A stretch of DNA of 64,000 nucleotides from JADJXM01 sp937967285 (GTDB lineage: Bacteria; Acidobacteriota; Blastocatellia; RBC074), in contig JBFWQI010000002.1 in the NCBI GenBank assembly GCA_050249535.1, positions 222,284-286,283 on the forward strand. Reading direction: 5' to 3'. Both the position numbers and the translations under genes were made by a program. The notes beneath the pieces were generated by a model that was given only the letters and a program-made list of their open reading frames with translations, had not been told where the DNA came from and ran no database searches. Of the stretch, positions 34,449 to 53,674 are shown piece by piece; within the stretch, counting starts at the first letter, position 1, and every line of letters starts with the position of its first letter.

Positions 34449-34970
34449 ATGACCAGGTTCTGTAATCAGTGTGGAGCGACCGTCGGCGAGAACGCGCGGT
34501 TCTGCAACAAGTGCGGCAACAAGCTGCTGCCGACGCAGCCGGCCGAAGCGTACCGCCCGCCGGTGCAGTCGGCGGAAGAGCCCCGACAGGCTCCTTCACC
34601 GATGCAGCAGTATCCTCCGGCGGCGAGCAACACGGATCTCAAGCCGAACATCGCGGGGATGCTCTGCTATCCGCTGACATTCATCTCGGGGATCATCTTT
34701 CTGGTCCTGAGGCCGTACAACACCGACTCGTTCGTCAGATTTCACGCCTACCAGTCGATCTTCTTCGCTCTGGCGCTGTTCATCATCAACATCCTGCTCG
34801 GAGTGGTCTCGATCGTGCTGCCCGGATTCCTCGAGTCGCTGCTCAACACCGGTCTGCAACTGCTGGCGATCGGCGGAACGGGATGGTCGATGTACCAGGC
34901 ATATCTGGGCAACCGCTTCAAACTCCCGCTGGTGGGAGACATGGCTGAAAACCAGGCGTCGAAACGGTGA
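34449..34970 (+). CDS. Zinc-ribbon membrane protein (DUF4870/Tic20-like)
   Basis: 173 residues. CNQCG (about 5-9) and FCNKCG (18-23) form a zinc ribbon, followed by a Pro/Gln linker and then three hydrophobic segments (IAGMLCYPLTFISGIIFLVL, SIFFALALFIINILLGVV, LLAIGGTGWSMYQAYL) containing the family signature FVRFHAYQSIFFAL. Such proteins sit in the inner membrane; their role is unknown. GAGGGACGACCT precedes the ATG. Confidence 0.88.
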   Translation: MTRFCNQCGATVGENARFCNKCGNKLLPTQPAEAYRPPVQSAEEPRQAPSPMQQYPPAASNTDLKPNIAGMLCYPLTFISGIIFLVLRPYNTDSFVRFHAYQSIFFALALFIINILLGVVSIVLPGFLESLLNTGLQLLAIGGTGWSMYQAYLGNRFKLPLVGDMAENQASKR

Positions 34971-35108
34971 AAACGGCCGGCAATGGCATGTTTGGCAAGC
35001 GGGGTTTCAAGTGGTATGGTTGTAACGGGTATTTTTTCTGCTCGGGCATCATCATCCGGAATGGGACAGCTGATCGGTTCCGCCCGAGAGTAACCGGATT
35101 TTCGTTTT

Positions 35109-35606
35109 ATGATTTGGAGATCGCTCATCCTGCTGCTGCTCATCCTGCCTCCAGCTCAACCCATCCAGCCGGGGGGACAGGATCTGCCTGAGGACCTGAA
35201 CGAATCCGAGATCCGGTCGATCACCAAGGAACGAAACCCGAAATCTCACGTCGATGCGACGCTCAAGGTCTCACGGCAGCGAATCGATCTGGCATATCAG
35301 ATGATCGGCGCCGAAAACTTTCAGGCCGCGGCACAGAATCTCGACACATACTCGGCGCTGATCAGGTATGCCGACGACTACACCCGCCAGATCCCCGGCA
35401 ACAGGATCAAGGACCGAAACTCTTGTCTCAAGAAGATCGAACAGTCGATCTTCAAGAACACCCGGACCGTCGACGCGATTCAGCGCGGGCTTCCCTTTGA
35501 CTATCGCGAAAAGACCGCGAGCTCTGTCGAGGAGATCAAGAAGATCAGGCTCCGCGCGATCAACGATCTGCTCGGCGGCGGGAAGGCGTTCGACACAGAT
35601 AACTGA
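35109..35606 (+). CDS. Secreted helical protein of unknown function
   Basis: 165 residues with a signal peptide (IWRSLILLLLILPPAQPI) and then mostly helices (KVSRQRIDLAYQMIGAENFQAAAQNLDTYSALIRYADDY), as in small TPR-like or bundle proteins. It ends 5 bp before corA, so the two form an operon. No family recognised. Confidence 0.75.
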   Translation: MIWRSLILLLLILPPAQPIQPGGQDLPEDLNESEIRSITKERNPKSHVDATLKVSRQRIDLAYQMIGAENFQAAAQNLDTYSALIRYADDYTRQIPGNRIKDRNSCLKKIEQSIFKNTRTVDAIQRGLPFDYREKTASSVEEIKKIRLRAINDLLGGGKAFDTDN

Positions 35607-35611
35607 GGAAT

Positions 35612-36580
<969 letters not shown>

Positions 36581-36587
36581 GGCGGTT

Positions 36588-36872
36588 ATGAGGCTGAAAC
36601 GGCGAAAGAAGAGCGGGCGGCATTCCGTGCGAGGCGGAACGACAAGGCTGATCAACCCGGAGCTGGCCGGGGAGAGGGAACAGTCGAGGATCTCAAACAA
36701 CGGAATCCTGCGTCAGGAAACATACGACCTTCAGTTGCCGGACGCGCTGGCCGAAGCGGGCGACAATTCGCCATCCAGACTGCTTCCGGGGCCGATCGTG
36801 ACGACGATACTCATCGTGGCAGTCATCCTGATCTCGATCGTCGCCTGGCTGGTCTCGAGAATGCCTGAATGA
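36588..36872 (+). CDS. Small single-pass membrane protein
   Basis: 94 residues. A basic start (RLKRRKKSGRHSVRGG), a polar middle, and one C-terminal helix LLPGPIVTTILIVAVILISIVAWLVSRMPE, so it is tail-anchored in the inner membrane. It starts 8 bp after corA and overlaps the next frame by 4 bp. No family recognised. Confidence 0.65.
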   Translation: MRLKRRKKSGRHSVRGGTTRLINPELAGEREQSRISNNGILRQETYDLQLPDALAEAGDNSPSRLLPGPIVTTILIVAVILISIVAWLVSRMPE

Positions 36873-36889
36873 CGGAAGGCAAGGGCGCC

Positions 36890-37618
36890 ATGAAATATCC
36901 GATACTGCTTTTTGTTCTGATGACAATCATGGCTGCGCCTGCGATGGCGCAGGAGAAGCCGGATCTGGACAAGCTCAGGGTTGCGGTCAGAGACAAGGAT
37001 CCCGGAGCGAGGAAGGCGGCGATCGAGGAACTTGCGCGCAGCGAGGAGACCGCGGTCATCGAGATCATCCTGCCATCGCTCAACGATCCTGACATCGACG
37101 TCCGGTCGGCTGCGGCCCTCGCGCTCGGACAGCTCGGCGCCGAACAGGCGGTCGCCCCGCTGATCCGGCTGCTGAGAAGCGCCCAGCCTCGTGACCGGAA
37201 GAGCGCGGCGCTGGCCCTCGGTATGATCGGAGGCCCTCAGGCGCGCGAGGCCCTGATCGGCGCTCTCAATTCGCAATCGAATGAAGACCGCGAGAGCGCT
37301 GTCGCGGCGCTCGGCAACATGGGCGACGCCGAGGCGCTCCCGGCGCTCGTGCGGATGCTCGGCGACAATCATACTTTCGTCAAATCGAGCGCTGCCGTGG
37401 CGCTCGGGCGTTTGAGGGACAAACGCGCGGTCGATCCGCTGATCGGCTTGCTCTCCGATCCTGACCCGACCGTGCGAACCGGAGCCGCACTGGCACTCGG
37501 CGAGATCGGCGACAAACGCGCGGTTCCCGCCCTCGAAAAGCTGCTCTCGACGGAAAAGAACGAGAATGTTCGGGAACAAATCAGCGTCGCTCTCGAAATG
37601 CTCCGCGAAAGTTTTTGA
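36890..37618 (+). CDS. Exported HEAT/PBS-lyase-like repeat protein
   Basis: 242 residues from the ATG at 36890, which follows GGAAGGCAAGG and opens a signal peptide (MKYPILLFVLMTIMAAPAMA, then QE). Six or so HEAT-like repeats follow, each near 31 residues, with signatures such as DPDIDVRSAAALALGQLG, DRESAVAALGNMG, VKSSAAVALGRLRD and VRTGAALALGEIGDKRAVPAL. The superhelix probably binds other proteins in the periplasm. A longer start at 36869 overlaps the previous gene by 4 bp and is less likely. A strong terminator follows. Confidence 0.85.
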   Translation: MKYPILLFVLMTIMAAPAMAQEKPDLDKLRVAVRDKDPGARKAAIEELARSEETAVIEIILPSLNDPDIDVRSAAALALGQLGAEQAVAPLIRLLRSAQPRDRKSAALALGMIGGPQAREALIGALNSQSNEDRESAVAALGNMGDAEALPALVRMLGDNHTFVKSSAAVALGRLRDKRAVDPLIGLLSDPDPTVRTGAALALGEIGDKRAVPALEKLLSTEKNENVREQISVALEMLRESF

Positions 37619-37620
37619 GT

Positions 37621-37646
37621 GCGGAGCGTGCACGCTCCGCTTTTTT
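37621..37646 (+). terminator. Rho-independent terminator after the HEAT-repeat gene
   Basis: GCGGAGCGTGCACGCTCCGC (37621-37640) is a perfect 20-bp palindrome followed by six Ts. A near-identical terminator stands at 50943-50967. Confidence 0.9.
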
Positions 37647-37652
37647 GAACTC

Positions 37653-37683
<31 letters not shown>

Positions 37684-37694
37684 AGGAATGCCCC

Positions 37695-38315
37695 ATGCGA
37701 AGATCATTCATCTCTGCATCATTATTAATATGCATCCTGTTCGTGCCGGCGCTCGCTCAGGACACGCCGAGGGTCGAGTTGTACACCGGGTACTCGCTGC
37801 TCAGGACGGATGACCGGTCGATAGATCTCAGTCCGTTCGGGCGAACCGGGACAGCCACCCGCGACGCATCCGCGCTGCACGGGTGGGACGCCACGCTCGG
37901 TCTCAACTTCAACGGTCTGTTCGGGATCGTATTCGACGCGGCCGGAGGATACGGCAACATCGATTATTCGGTCTCATCACCGGGGCTCTCGGGAGTGGTC
38001 GGTATTCGAACCAGCCTGCATACCGTCATGCTAGGGCCGCAGTTAAACTTCCGTGGCGAGGAGATCACTTTCTTCGCCCGCGCCATGGGAGGCATCGCCC
38101 GCATCGATCAGAAGGCCGATTTCACCGGAGTCCGCGTCAAGTCGAACGAGACGGCTTTCGCCGGAGGAGCGGGCCTCGGTCTCGATTACAGACTCTCCGG
38201 CCCGGTCTGGCTGAGAATCATTCAGGGCGATTACATCATCACACGCTTCAAGGAAGGCATTTCGGACAAGAATCAGAGCCTGATCCGCGTCTCGACCGGG
38301 CTGGTTTTCAGATAG
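37695..38315 (+). CDS. Outer-membrane beta-barrel protein (porin-like)
   Basis: 206 residues from the ATG at 37695 (AAAAAGGAATG before it). A signal peptide (MRRSFISASLLICILFVPALA) is followed by alternating strands (VELYTGYSLLRTDD, TLGLNFNGLFGIVFDAAGGY, LGPQLNFRGEEITFFARAMGGIARI) and a C-terminal TGLVFR with an aromatic pair near the end. It resembles the OmpA-like small eight-stranded barrel group (outer membrane protein beta-barrel). Substrate unknown. It points toward the TonB gene at 38638, with a large hairpin repeat between them. Confidence 0.78.
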   Translation: MRRSFISASLLICILFVPALAQDTPRVELYTGYSLLRTDDRSIDLSPFGRTGTATRDASALHGWDATLGLNFNGLFGIVFDAAGGYGNIDYSVSSPGLSGVVGIRTSLHTVMLGPQLNFRGEEITFFARAMGGIARIDQKADFTGVRVKSNETAFAGGAGLGLDYRLSGPVWLRIIQGDYIITRFKEGISDKNQSLIRVSTGLVFR

Positions 38316-38368
38316 AAGGTTTCGGGCCTTTTCATCTCTTACTGCTTTGTAAACATAGTATCTTTCGA

Positions 38369-38620
38369 TTTTAGACGCCAAGAAGCCAAGAGGGCCAAGA
38401 GATCTCGACGCCAAGAAACCAAGATAGCCAAGATGAATTGAGTAAGAAATTGATTCGGTATTCTTCATTAAAGAGGCCATCTAAGGATAAGTTCAGTATC
38501 CATGTCTGCAATCATCCTCTCTACCTTGGCCGTCTTGGTTTCTTGGCGTCGAGATCTCTTGGCCCTCTTGGCTTCTTGGCGTCGAGATCTCTTGGCCCTC
38601 TTGGCTTCTTGGCGTCTAAA
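38369..38620. repeat. Long hairpin repeat of GCCAAG units with a 33-bp tandem duplication
   Basis: The left arm (38369-38434) and right arm (38521-38620) are inverted over more than 50 bp nearly perfectly (for example TAGACGCCAAGAAGCC against GGCTTCTTGGCGTCTA). In the right arm a 33-bp unit is repeated exactly in tandem (38551-38583, 38584-38616). It lies between two convergent genes, where it would act as a two-way terminator. It lacks the loop and the GTAACT-type ends of the 4.4, 22.6 and 27.2 kb elements. Confidence 0.85.
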
Positions 38621-38637
38621 TCCAAACAACTTATTTT

Positions 38638-41007
38638 CTACTTGAAACGTATCCTGAGCCGGGCGCTCAGGATACGAGGGTAACCGAAGTGAGTCCCCTC
38701 GAACGGGCTGCCGAAATTGTAGGCGAAAGGGCGATCCGCGAGGTTCTGAATATCGAACTGGGCTGTCAGGCCGAAACGATCCCGCTCAACCAGATCCATC
38801 CCCGCAGACAGATCGAAGACGTGCCAGGGTCGCATTCGCGAGCGGTCGAAGTCGACGAACTGCGCGCCTCCCTGTTCCTTCAGATCCTCGAGCCTGTCTC
38901 GGTCGACTTCGAGCGGAACTCCGCTTTCGTATCTGCCCGAAAATGACGCCCACCACCTGTTCTTCTGATATGTCAGGCCGAACGAACCGACATTCCGCTG
39001 GTCGTGATCGGGCAGGAATCTGGTTCCGGGCCCGATCTCGATCGCTTCGTCGGTCAGAAAAAGCCCGCCGTTGATCGGCCCCGTCTGCAGGATGCGCCCG
39101 TTTGTGTAACTCAGCCAGGCCGACCATCCTTTGTATAGCGGAACATCGAGCCGGAGATCGATTCCGCGCGCGAACCCTTTCGCAACGCTGTTCGGAAAGA
39201 CGATCGTCGTGCCGAAGAAGACATTGGGATCATCGTAGTTCCTGAAACTGCGATGCCAGAAAGCCGCATCCAGTTTCGCCCTGCCGCCGAGGTCCTGCGA
39301 GACTCCGACCTCATACGCCGAGACCGATTCGGGATAGATCTCCGCCCCTCCCGGATTGCCATCCTCGAAAGGCGAGAGCGCGCGGGCCTCCTCCGAGTTC
39401 GAGAGCAGGAGGTTCTCTATCTGCGGCGGCATGTAGAGGCGATTGAACGATGCGCGGAGAACCGTCCTCGACTTTTCGATGGTCCACGCCAGTCCGAGGC
39501 GCGGGCTGAACTGGTCGTCAGTGACCGGAAGCGTCGACCGGTCGTACCGCAGCCCGGCGCTGACTCTGAGGTTTCGTCTCAGAAAGAATTCGTCCTGGAT
39601 ATACCACGAGAACCAGCTTCCATTGCGCCTGTCGCTGAAGACGAACGGATCGTCGGGCGTGAACCGGAGCGCGGCATCGCTCACCTCGAGCTCCTCGGCC
39701 TCCTCCTCATCGGTCACGGCGAAGGTGAAGAACTCGCGCGGATTGGCACGGGCGGCTTCGATGCCGGTCTTGATCGTGTGAGATCCGCGGCCGATCGTGA
39801 GACTGGCCAGAAAGCCCTGTCGAGAGTGGCGGCGGTCCTGAGAAGCCGTGATCGGAGTGTCGAACACGCTCGGTAAAAGCAGCGACTCGTACGATCTTCT
39901 GAACCACGCGACGTTTCCGACGACCGAGCCCGACCAGATGCGCTGCCAGTTCACCGACTGACCGTTGTCGCGCAGCCGCTGTTCCTGATCCTGACCGGCC
40001 ATTTGCTGTTCGAGACGGTTGGTGACGTGAAAATCGGCGCCGTTGCCGGAGAGGTCGATCAGAACGATATCCTTCTCAGTCGGATGCCAGTCAGCCCGTC
40101 CGTTGAGCTTGACCGTCCCGCCGCGATTGTTGAAGTTCCCCGGATCGACCGGATCGAGATAGCGGTCTGAGATGGTGGTCGAACCGTTGAAATAGATTCC
40201 CAGAGTCCGGTGCAGCCGTCCGCCGGCGCTGGCGGCCAGCTCGCGCGCGTGAAAGCTCCCGATTCCGAGGCTCGCAGCGCCGCTGAAGGCGGTATCGATA
40301 CCGGACTGCGGCTGGATCTGGACGACCGCGCCCGACCGACCGCCGAACTCCGCGGGAATGTTTCCGGTGATCACATTGAGCGATCCGATCATCTCGGTGT
40401 CGAATCCGCCGGCCGACACCGCGTCCACTCTGTCGACCTGCGGAATGCCGCCGACCACGTACAGTATTCCGTCATCGACTCCGCGGATGTGCATCAATCC
40501 GTTGTTCTGCGTGGTCCAGCCCGGAGTCGTCGCGATCAGCCGCTGGAGGGCGAGGCTGCGCGTGGCGCCCGGAACGCGCCGGATCTGGCTCTCGGGCAAC
40601 TGCGTCTGTGTGCTCGTCGATTCGGAGTTGATCAGCGACTGCCCCTCTATCGTCGTCACCTGCTCGGTCAATGCCGCCGGCCTGAGTCCGATCGCGATCT
40701 CGCGCTCGATGTTCGAATTGACGACGATCCGCCGCGACTCCGCCATAAACCCGTCCGCAACGGCCTCAACCACATACCCGGCAAACGGAACATTGTTGAA
40801 GACGAACTCGCCGGCTTCGATTCTCGCGCCCCGTCGGCGATCGCCGGTAACGGGATTGACCAGCGTAACCGCGGCCTCGCCGAGCCTCGCGCCCGCATTG
40901 TCGGATACGATTACCCGGACGGTCCCGATCCTGATCTGCGCGGATGCCGCGACGGATGCAAACAGGAAAACCATTATCGTCAGGGTTCTGATAGTCCCGG
41001 ATCTCAT
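38638..41007 (-). CDS. TonB-dependent receptor, last gene of an exporter operon
   Basis: 789 residues. A signal peptide, a CarboxypepD_reg-like N-domain (GTVRVIVSDNAGARLGEAAVTL), a plug (LVRGVDDGILYVVGGIPQVDR, and VVQIQPQSG) and a barrel ending ARLRIRFK. It begins 42 bp after the MacB-like permease stop, so it is probably co-expressed with the ABC exporter upstream. Substrate unknown; the transport direction of the pair is opposite to that of the exporter unless the receptor acts as sensor. Confidence 0.9.
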   Translation of the reverse strand: MRSGTIRTLTIMVFLFASVAASAQIRIGTVRVIVSDNAGARLGEAAVTLVNPVTGDRRRGARIEAGEFVFNNVPFAGYVVEAVADGFMAESRRIVVNSNIEREIAIGLRPAALTEQVTTIEGQSLINSESTSTQTQLPESQIRRVPGATRSLALQRLIATTPGWTTQNNGLMHIRGVDDGILYVVGGIPQVDRVDAVSAGGFDTEMIGSLNVITGNIPAEFGGRSGAVVQIQPQSGIDTAFSGAASLGIGSFHARELAASAGGRLHRTLGIYFNGSTTISDRYLDPVDPGNFNNRGGTVKLNGRADWHPTEKDIVLIDLSGNGADFHVTNRLEQQMAGQDQEQRLRDNGQSVNWQRIWSGSVVGNVAWFRRSYESLLLPSVFDTPITASQDRRHSRQGFLASLTIGRGSHTIKTGIEAARANPREFFTFAVTDEEEAEELEVSDAALRFTPDDPFVFSDRRNGSWFSWYIQDEFFLRRNLRVSAGLRYDRSTLPVTDDQFSPRLGLAWTIEKSRTVLRASFNRLYMPPQIENLLLSNSEEARALSPFEDGNPGGAEIYPESVSAYEVGVSQDLGGRAKLDAAFWHRSFRNYDDPNVFFGTTIVFPNSVAKGFARGIDLRLDVPLYKGWSAWLSYTNGRILQTGPINGGLFLTDEAIEIGPGTRFLPDHDQRNVGSFGLTYQKNRWWASFSGRYESGVPLEVDRDRLEDLKEQGGAQFVDFDRSRMRPWHVFDLSAGMDLVERDRFGLTAQFDIQNLADRPFAYNFGSPFEGTHFGYPRILSARLRIRFK

Positions 41008-41049
41008 AAATTGATTTCAGATGCTCCGATTGAATGTACGTTGATCCGC

Positions 41050-42210
<1,161 letters not shown>

Positions 42211-42215
42211 TCGAA

Positions 42216-43397
42216 TTATCCTGAGTGTCCGAGCGAATCGAGTATCGGCCTGCGCGATGCGTTGAGAGCCGGCAGGAGCGCGCTTCCGAGTCCGATCAGG
42301 ATCGCGATCGACAGGCAGATCAGGGTGATCAGCGGAGTCAGCGCCAGCCCGCGCAACTGCGCAAACGGGATCGGCGCGCTGCTGATCATCGCACACAGCG
42401 CCCAGGCGAACGCGCACCCGATCAGTCCGCCGGTCAGCGACATCAGACTCGCCTCGCCGAGCAGCGTTCCGAGGATGATTCCGGGCGTAAATCCGAGCGT
42501 CTTCATGATGCCGACCTCGCGGATCCTCTCACGAACGCTCATCGACAGCGTGTTCGCCGAAACCAGCAGGATCGTGAACGTCACCGCTCCGCCGATCGCC
42601 AGCATAAAGAGCTTCAGATTTCCGAGAAATGAAACGAAACTGAGAACGAAAGCCTGCTCGGATTCCGTCTTGGTCTGAAAAGGCGTGACGGAGAACATCT
42701 CATCCACTTCCCTGCTGATTCTCGGCACGCTCTCCGGACTGTCGGCCTTCAGAATGAACTGGCTGACCATATCCATCTCGCCGCCGAAGACAGGGCGCAG
42801 GCTTTCACGCAGATACTCCCATTGAAAATAGAGAACCTCGTTCTGGTTGGGATCATCGTAGATGCCGGCCAGTTTCAGTTCCACGGTCACCGGAAAGATG
42901 TCGCCGACGAAGGTTATCCGCTCGCCCGTCTTCCAGCCGAACTTATCGGCCAGCGTCCGCGACGCCACACAGGCTGTCCGCTCGCGAACGAACGCCTGCC
43001 GTTCGGCTTCCGGCAGGCTGTATTCCGAAAAGATACTGAAGACCTCCTGCGGCTGAACGGCAAAACGCGCGAAGAAGTTGTTCGGATCGCGGGCGTCGCG
43101 ATAGGTGCCGCCGAACCACTGCTGCAACATGACCGCCTCGACTCCCGGCACCTGCCTGATCTTCTGCTCATGCGAAAGCGGCATCGGCTGCGCCAGCGAG
43201 ACCTTGTTTCTGACCACCAGCCGGACGGCCTGCGCCGGAGTCGGATCGGGACCGTAAAAGAGCGCCTCATACATCGCCATCAGCAATCCGAGCAGGCAGA
43301 GCGACAGCGCGAGACTGGCTACAGTCAGGATGCTCCGCCGTCGATTGCGGAAACTGTTCTTAAATACGAGAGGCAGGAAATTCGAGATTCTCATCAT
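42216..43397 (-). CDS. ABC transporter permease, FtsX/MacB type (first)
   Basis: 393 residues. MRISNFLPLVFKNSFRNRRRSILTVASLALSLCLLGLLMAMYEALF gives the first membrane helix; the C-terminal part has RIREVGIMKTLGFTPGIILGTLLGEASLMSLTGG, the FtsX motif. A GTG at 43403 and ATGs at 43397 and 43394 are all possible starts; GGTGAGG supports the ATGs. It ends 5 bp before the next permease gene. Confidence 0.9.
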   Translation of the reverse strand: MMRISNFLPLVFKNSFRNRRRSILTVASLALSLCLLGLLMAMYEALFYGPDPTPAQAVRLVVRNKVSLAQPMPLSHEQKIRQVPGVEAVMLQQWFGGTYRDARDPNNFFARFAVQPQEVFSIFSEYSLPEAERQAFVRERTACVASRTLADKFGWKTGERITFVGDIFPVTVELKLAGIYDDPNQNEVLYFQWEYLRESLRPVFGGEMDMVSQFILKADSPESVPRISREVDEMFSVTPFQTKTESEQAFVLSFVSFLGNLKLFMLAIGGAVTFTILLVSANTLSMSVRERIREVGIMKTLGFTPGIILGTLLGEASLMSLTGGLIGCAFAWALCAMISSAPIPFAQLRGLALTPLITLICLSIAILIGLGSALLPALNASRRPILDSLGHSG

Positions 43398-43406
43398 CCT
43401 CACCCG

Positions 43407-45484
<2,078 letters not shown>

Positions 45485-45738
45485 GGCGTCCTCACGAAAA
45501 ACGTACTGATTGCTGTTGATTCTTTGTCCGTAAACGTTATGTCCGGCGCTTTTGTTTCGGGGGATTATATGTCGATCCGATCGAAGTTATAAAGATCGCG
45601 CGGATGATTGACCGCGCAAAACGATCGCCCTTACACTATCCACGTCGACCGACATCAACGACAATCCGGTATCTCCGCAGCCGTCCGGGCGACCGGGCTG
45701 CGAAACCTGCTCACTCAATTCTCCAGAGGTCTGCAAGC

Positions 45739-46317
45739 ATGAAGAGACGAAGTTTTATTCAAACTCTGGCTGTGACGCCCGCTCTGGCCGTCCCCGTCGC
45801 GGCGAATGATGCTGCGCCGTCGGTAACGCAGCAGGAGAGCGCCGCGCTCGAGATCGCCGTCGCCGACGCAGCCGCCGAGACGCACCAGAAGTTCTTCACG
45901 GCCCTGCAGTTTTCGGCGCTGAAGCGTTTGAGCGGGATCATCATGCCTCAGATAAACGGTCTTCCGGGCGCGCTCGACGCCGGGGCGCCGGAATTTCTGG
46001 ACTTCCTGATCGGGGCCTCTCCCGCCGACCGGCAGCAGATCTATCGGACCGGACTCGATCAGCTCAATTCGCAGGCCCGCCGGAAGTTCGGCAGGCATTA
46101 CGCCGACATCACGAACGATCAGGCTGTCGAGCTGCTGGCGCCGCTCAGAAAGCCGTGGACCTACGATCCGCCGGGCGATCCGCTCGAGCGTTTTCTCCGC
46201 GAGGCCAAGGCCGACATCCGCACCGCGACAGTCAATTCGCGGGAATACGTGACGGCCGAATCGTCGGGCGGGCGGCGCCGCGGAGGCGTCGGACAATACT
46301 GGTACCCGATCGACTGA
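45739..46317 (+). CDS. Gluconate 2-dehydrogenase subunit 3-like, Tat-exported small subunit of a GMC dehydrogenase
   Basis: 192 residues from the ATG at 45739. A Tat signal (MKRRSFIQTLAVTPALA) is followed by the subunit-3 family pattern (FFTALQFSALKRLSGIIMP, GAPEFLDFLIG, YADITNDQAVELLAPL, YVTAESSGGRRRGGVGQYWYPID). Such subunits co-fold with a GMC flavoprotein and carry it across the Tat pathway. The GMC gene lies downstream, with only a repeat between them. The frame upstream of 45739 is not coding-like. Confidence 0.9.
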   Translation: MKRRSFIQTLAVTPALAVPVAANDAAPSVTQQESAALEIAVADAAAETHQKFFTALQFSALKRLSGIIMPQINGLPGALDAGAPEFLDFLIGASPADRQQIYRTGLDQLNSQARRKFGRHYADITNDQAVELLAPLRKPWTYDPPGDPLERFLREAKADIRTATVNSREYVTAESSGGRRRGGVGQYWYPID

Positions 46318-46324
46318 ATCTATG

Positions 46325-46565
46325 GAATCGCAGAGGCCGCAAAGAAGAATAAGCCGCAAAGGCTGCAAAGGTAGCAAAGAAGAATGAACCGCAAAGACTG
46401 CAAAGGTGGCAAAGGTGATAATTGGAATCAATGTTCGGGAAAATTCCAATTGGCAATAGTCCGGATATTAATACCCAGAATATTCTTTGCAACCTTTGCA
46501 GCCTTTGCGGTTAATTCTTCTTTGCTCCCTTTGCGGCGACCTCTTCTTCGCAGCCTCTGCGATTC
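46325..46565. repeat. Hairpin repeat, CGCAAAG family, copy 1
   Basis: Outer ends GAATCGCAGAGGC and GCCTCTGCGATTC are perfectly inverted. The arms consist of degenerate CGCAAAGGN units. The centre has GTCCGGATATTAATACCCA, shared with the copy at 53.4 kb. It separates two genes that should form one operon and ends 11 bp before the GMC start codon, whose Shine-Dalgarno is weak. Confidence 0.85.
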
Positions 46566-46575
46566 AATCTGAATT

Positions 46576-48147
<1,572 letters not shown>

Positions 48148-48154
48148 GATCGTG

Positions 48155-48682
48155 ATGAGCAACAGGAGAAGAGGCGTCCGGGGCGCGGCGATCATCGGCC
48201 TGCTCGCGTTTTTCGCAGCCCAGGTTTCGATCGCCGGAAGATCGCAGGAACAGCAGCAGGGCCCCGAACAGCCTGTTCCATACAGCCACAAGCTGCACGC
48301 CGGCAGAATGAAGCTGGAATGCAAAAAGTGTCATCCGAATCCGGACCCGGGAGAGAAGATGACGATCCCCGCGCCGACGCTCTGCATGGAGTGCCATTCG
48401 GCGATCAAGACCGAAAGCCCGGCGATTCAAAAGCTGACCGAGGCCGCCGAGGGAAAGCGGGATCTCAAATGGATCCGCGTCTACCAGATCCCCAGTTACG
48501 TCAGGTTCAGTCACCGCGCCCACATCGAAGCCAAAGGCACATGCACTGAATGTCATGGTCCCGTCGCGGAGCGCGACCGGCTCCACCGCGAGAAGGACAT
48601 CTCGATGAAGAGCTGCATGGCCTGCCACATGGCCAGAAACGCCAGCACCGACTGCACCTACTGTCACGAAAACCTGAATTGA
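48155..48682 (+). CDS. Secreted five-heme c-type cytochrome (class III-like)
   Basis: 175 residues with a signal peptide (to about residue 28). Five CxxCH sites are visible: CKKCH, CMECH, CTECH, CMACH and CTYCH, plus additional free histidines (SHKLHAG, FSHRAH) that could act as distal ligands, as in cytochrome c3/c7 domains. It probably takes electrons from the adjacent GMC enzyme in the periplasm. The starts GTG (48152) and ATG (48155) are both possible after AAAGGAG. Confidence 0.93.
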   Translation: MSNRRRGVRGAAIIGLLAFFAAQVSIAGRSQEQQQGPEQPVPYSHKLHAGRMKLECKKCHPNPDPGEKMTIPAPTLCMECHSAIKTESPAIQKLTEAAEGKRDLKWIRVYQIPSYVRFSHRAHIEAKGTCTECHGPVAERDRLHREKDISMKSCMACHMARNASTDCTYCHENLN

Positions 48683-48691
48683 AAGGAAGAG

Positions 48692-49540
<849 letters not shown>

Positions 49541-49550
49541 ATGAATCAAA

Positions 49551-49572
49551 GCGGCGCCCGCGCGGGCGCCGC
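49551..49572 (+). promoter_or_regulatory. GC palindrome before the 49592 gene
   Basis: A perfect 22-bp palindrome of GCGGCGCCCG and its complement, followed by CGCTCCAAAGGAGG, 20 bp upstream of the start codon. It closely matches the palindromes at 37655 and 12719. Confidence 0.55.
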
Positions 49573-49591
49573 GCTCCAAAGGAGGCTCTCG

Positions 49592-50938
<1,347 letters not shown>

Positions 50939-50942
50939 GAGT

Positions 50943-50967
50943 GCGGTGCGTGTACGCACCGCTTTTT
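50943..50967 (+). terminator. Rho-independent terminator after the Gfo/Idh gene
   Basis: GCGGTGCGTGTACGCACCGC (50943-50962), a perfect palindrome, followed by five Ts. It differs from the 37621 terminator by two compensating base pairs. Confidence 0.9.
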
Positions 50968-50989
50968 CCATCGTTCAACTTCAAAGCAG

Positions 50990-53398
<2,409 letters not shown>

Positions 53399-53417
53399 CA
53401 CAAGTTATTGAACTTTT

Positions 53418-53639
53418 GAATCGCAGAGGACGCAAAGAAGAATCAATCGCAAAGGACGCAAAGAGGGCAAAGAAATTGAACCGCAAAGACCGCAAAGGGA
53501 GCAAAGGTTTATTTGGAGATCAGTACCCGGGTTAATGCCGAATGGATGAGATCCGGATATTAATATCCATAAAAATCTTTGCCCCCTTTGCGGCCTTTGC
53601 GGTTCAATTTCTTTGCCACCTTTGCGGCCTTTACGATTA
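53418..53639. repeat. Hairpin repeat, CGCAAAG family, copy 2
   Basis: Left end GAATCGCAGAGGACGCAAAG; right arm CTTTGCGG repeats ending TTTACGATT. The central ATCCGGATATTAATATCCA is shared with copy 1 at 46.4 kb. It lies between the convergent GH95 and beta-helix genes, as a two-way terminator would. Confidence 0.85.
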
Positions 53640-53674
53640 ATCACCTTTTACCGAAATAATCAGATGATCGACGA

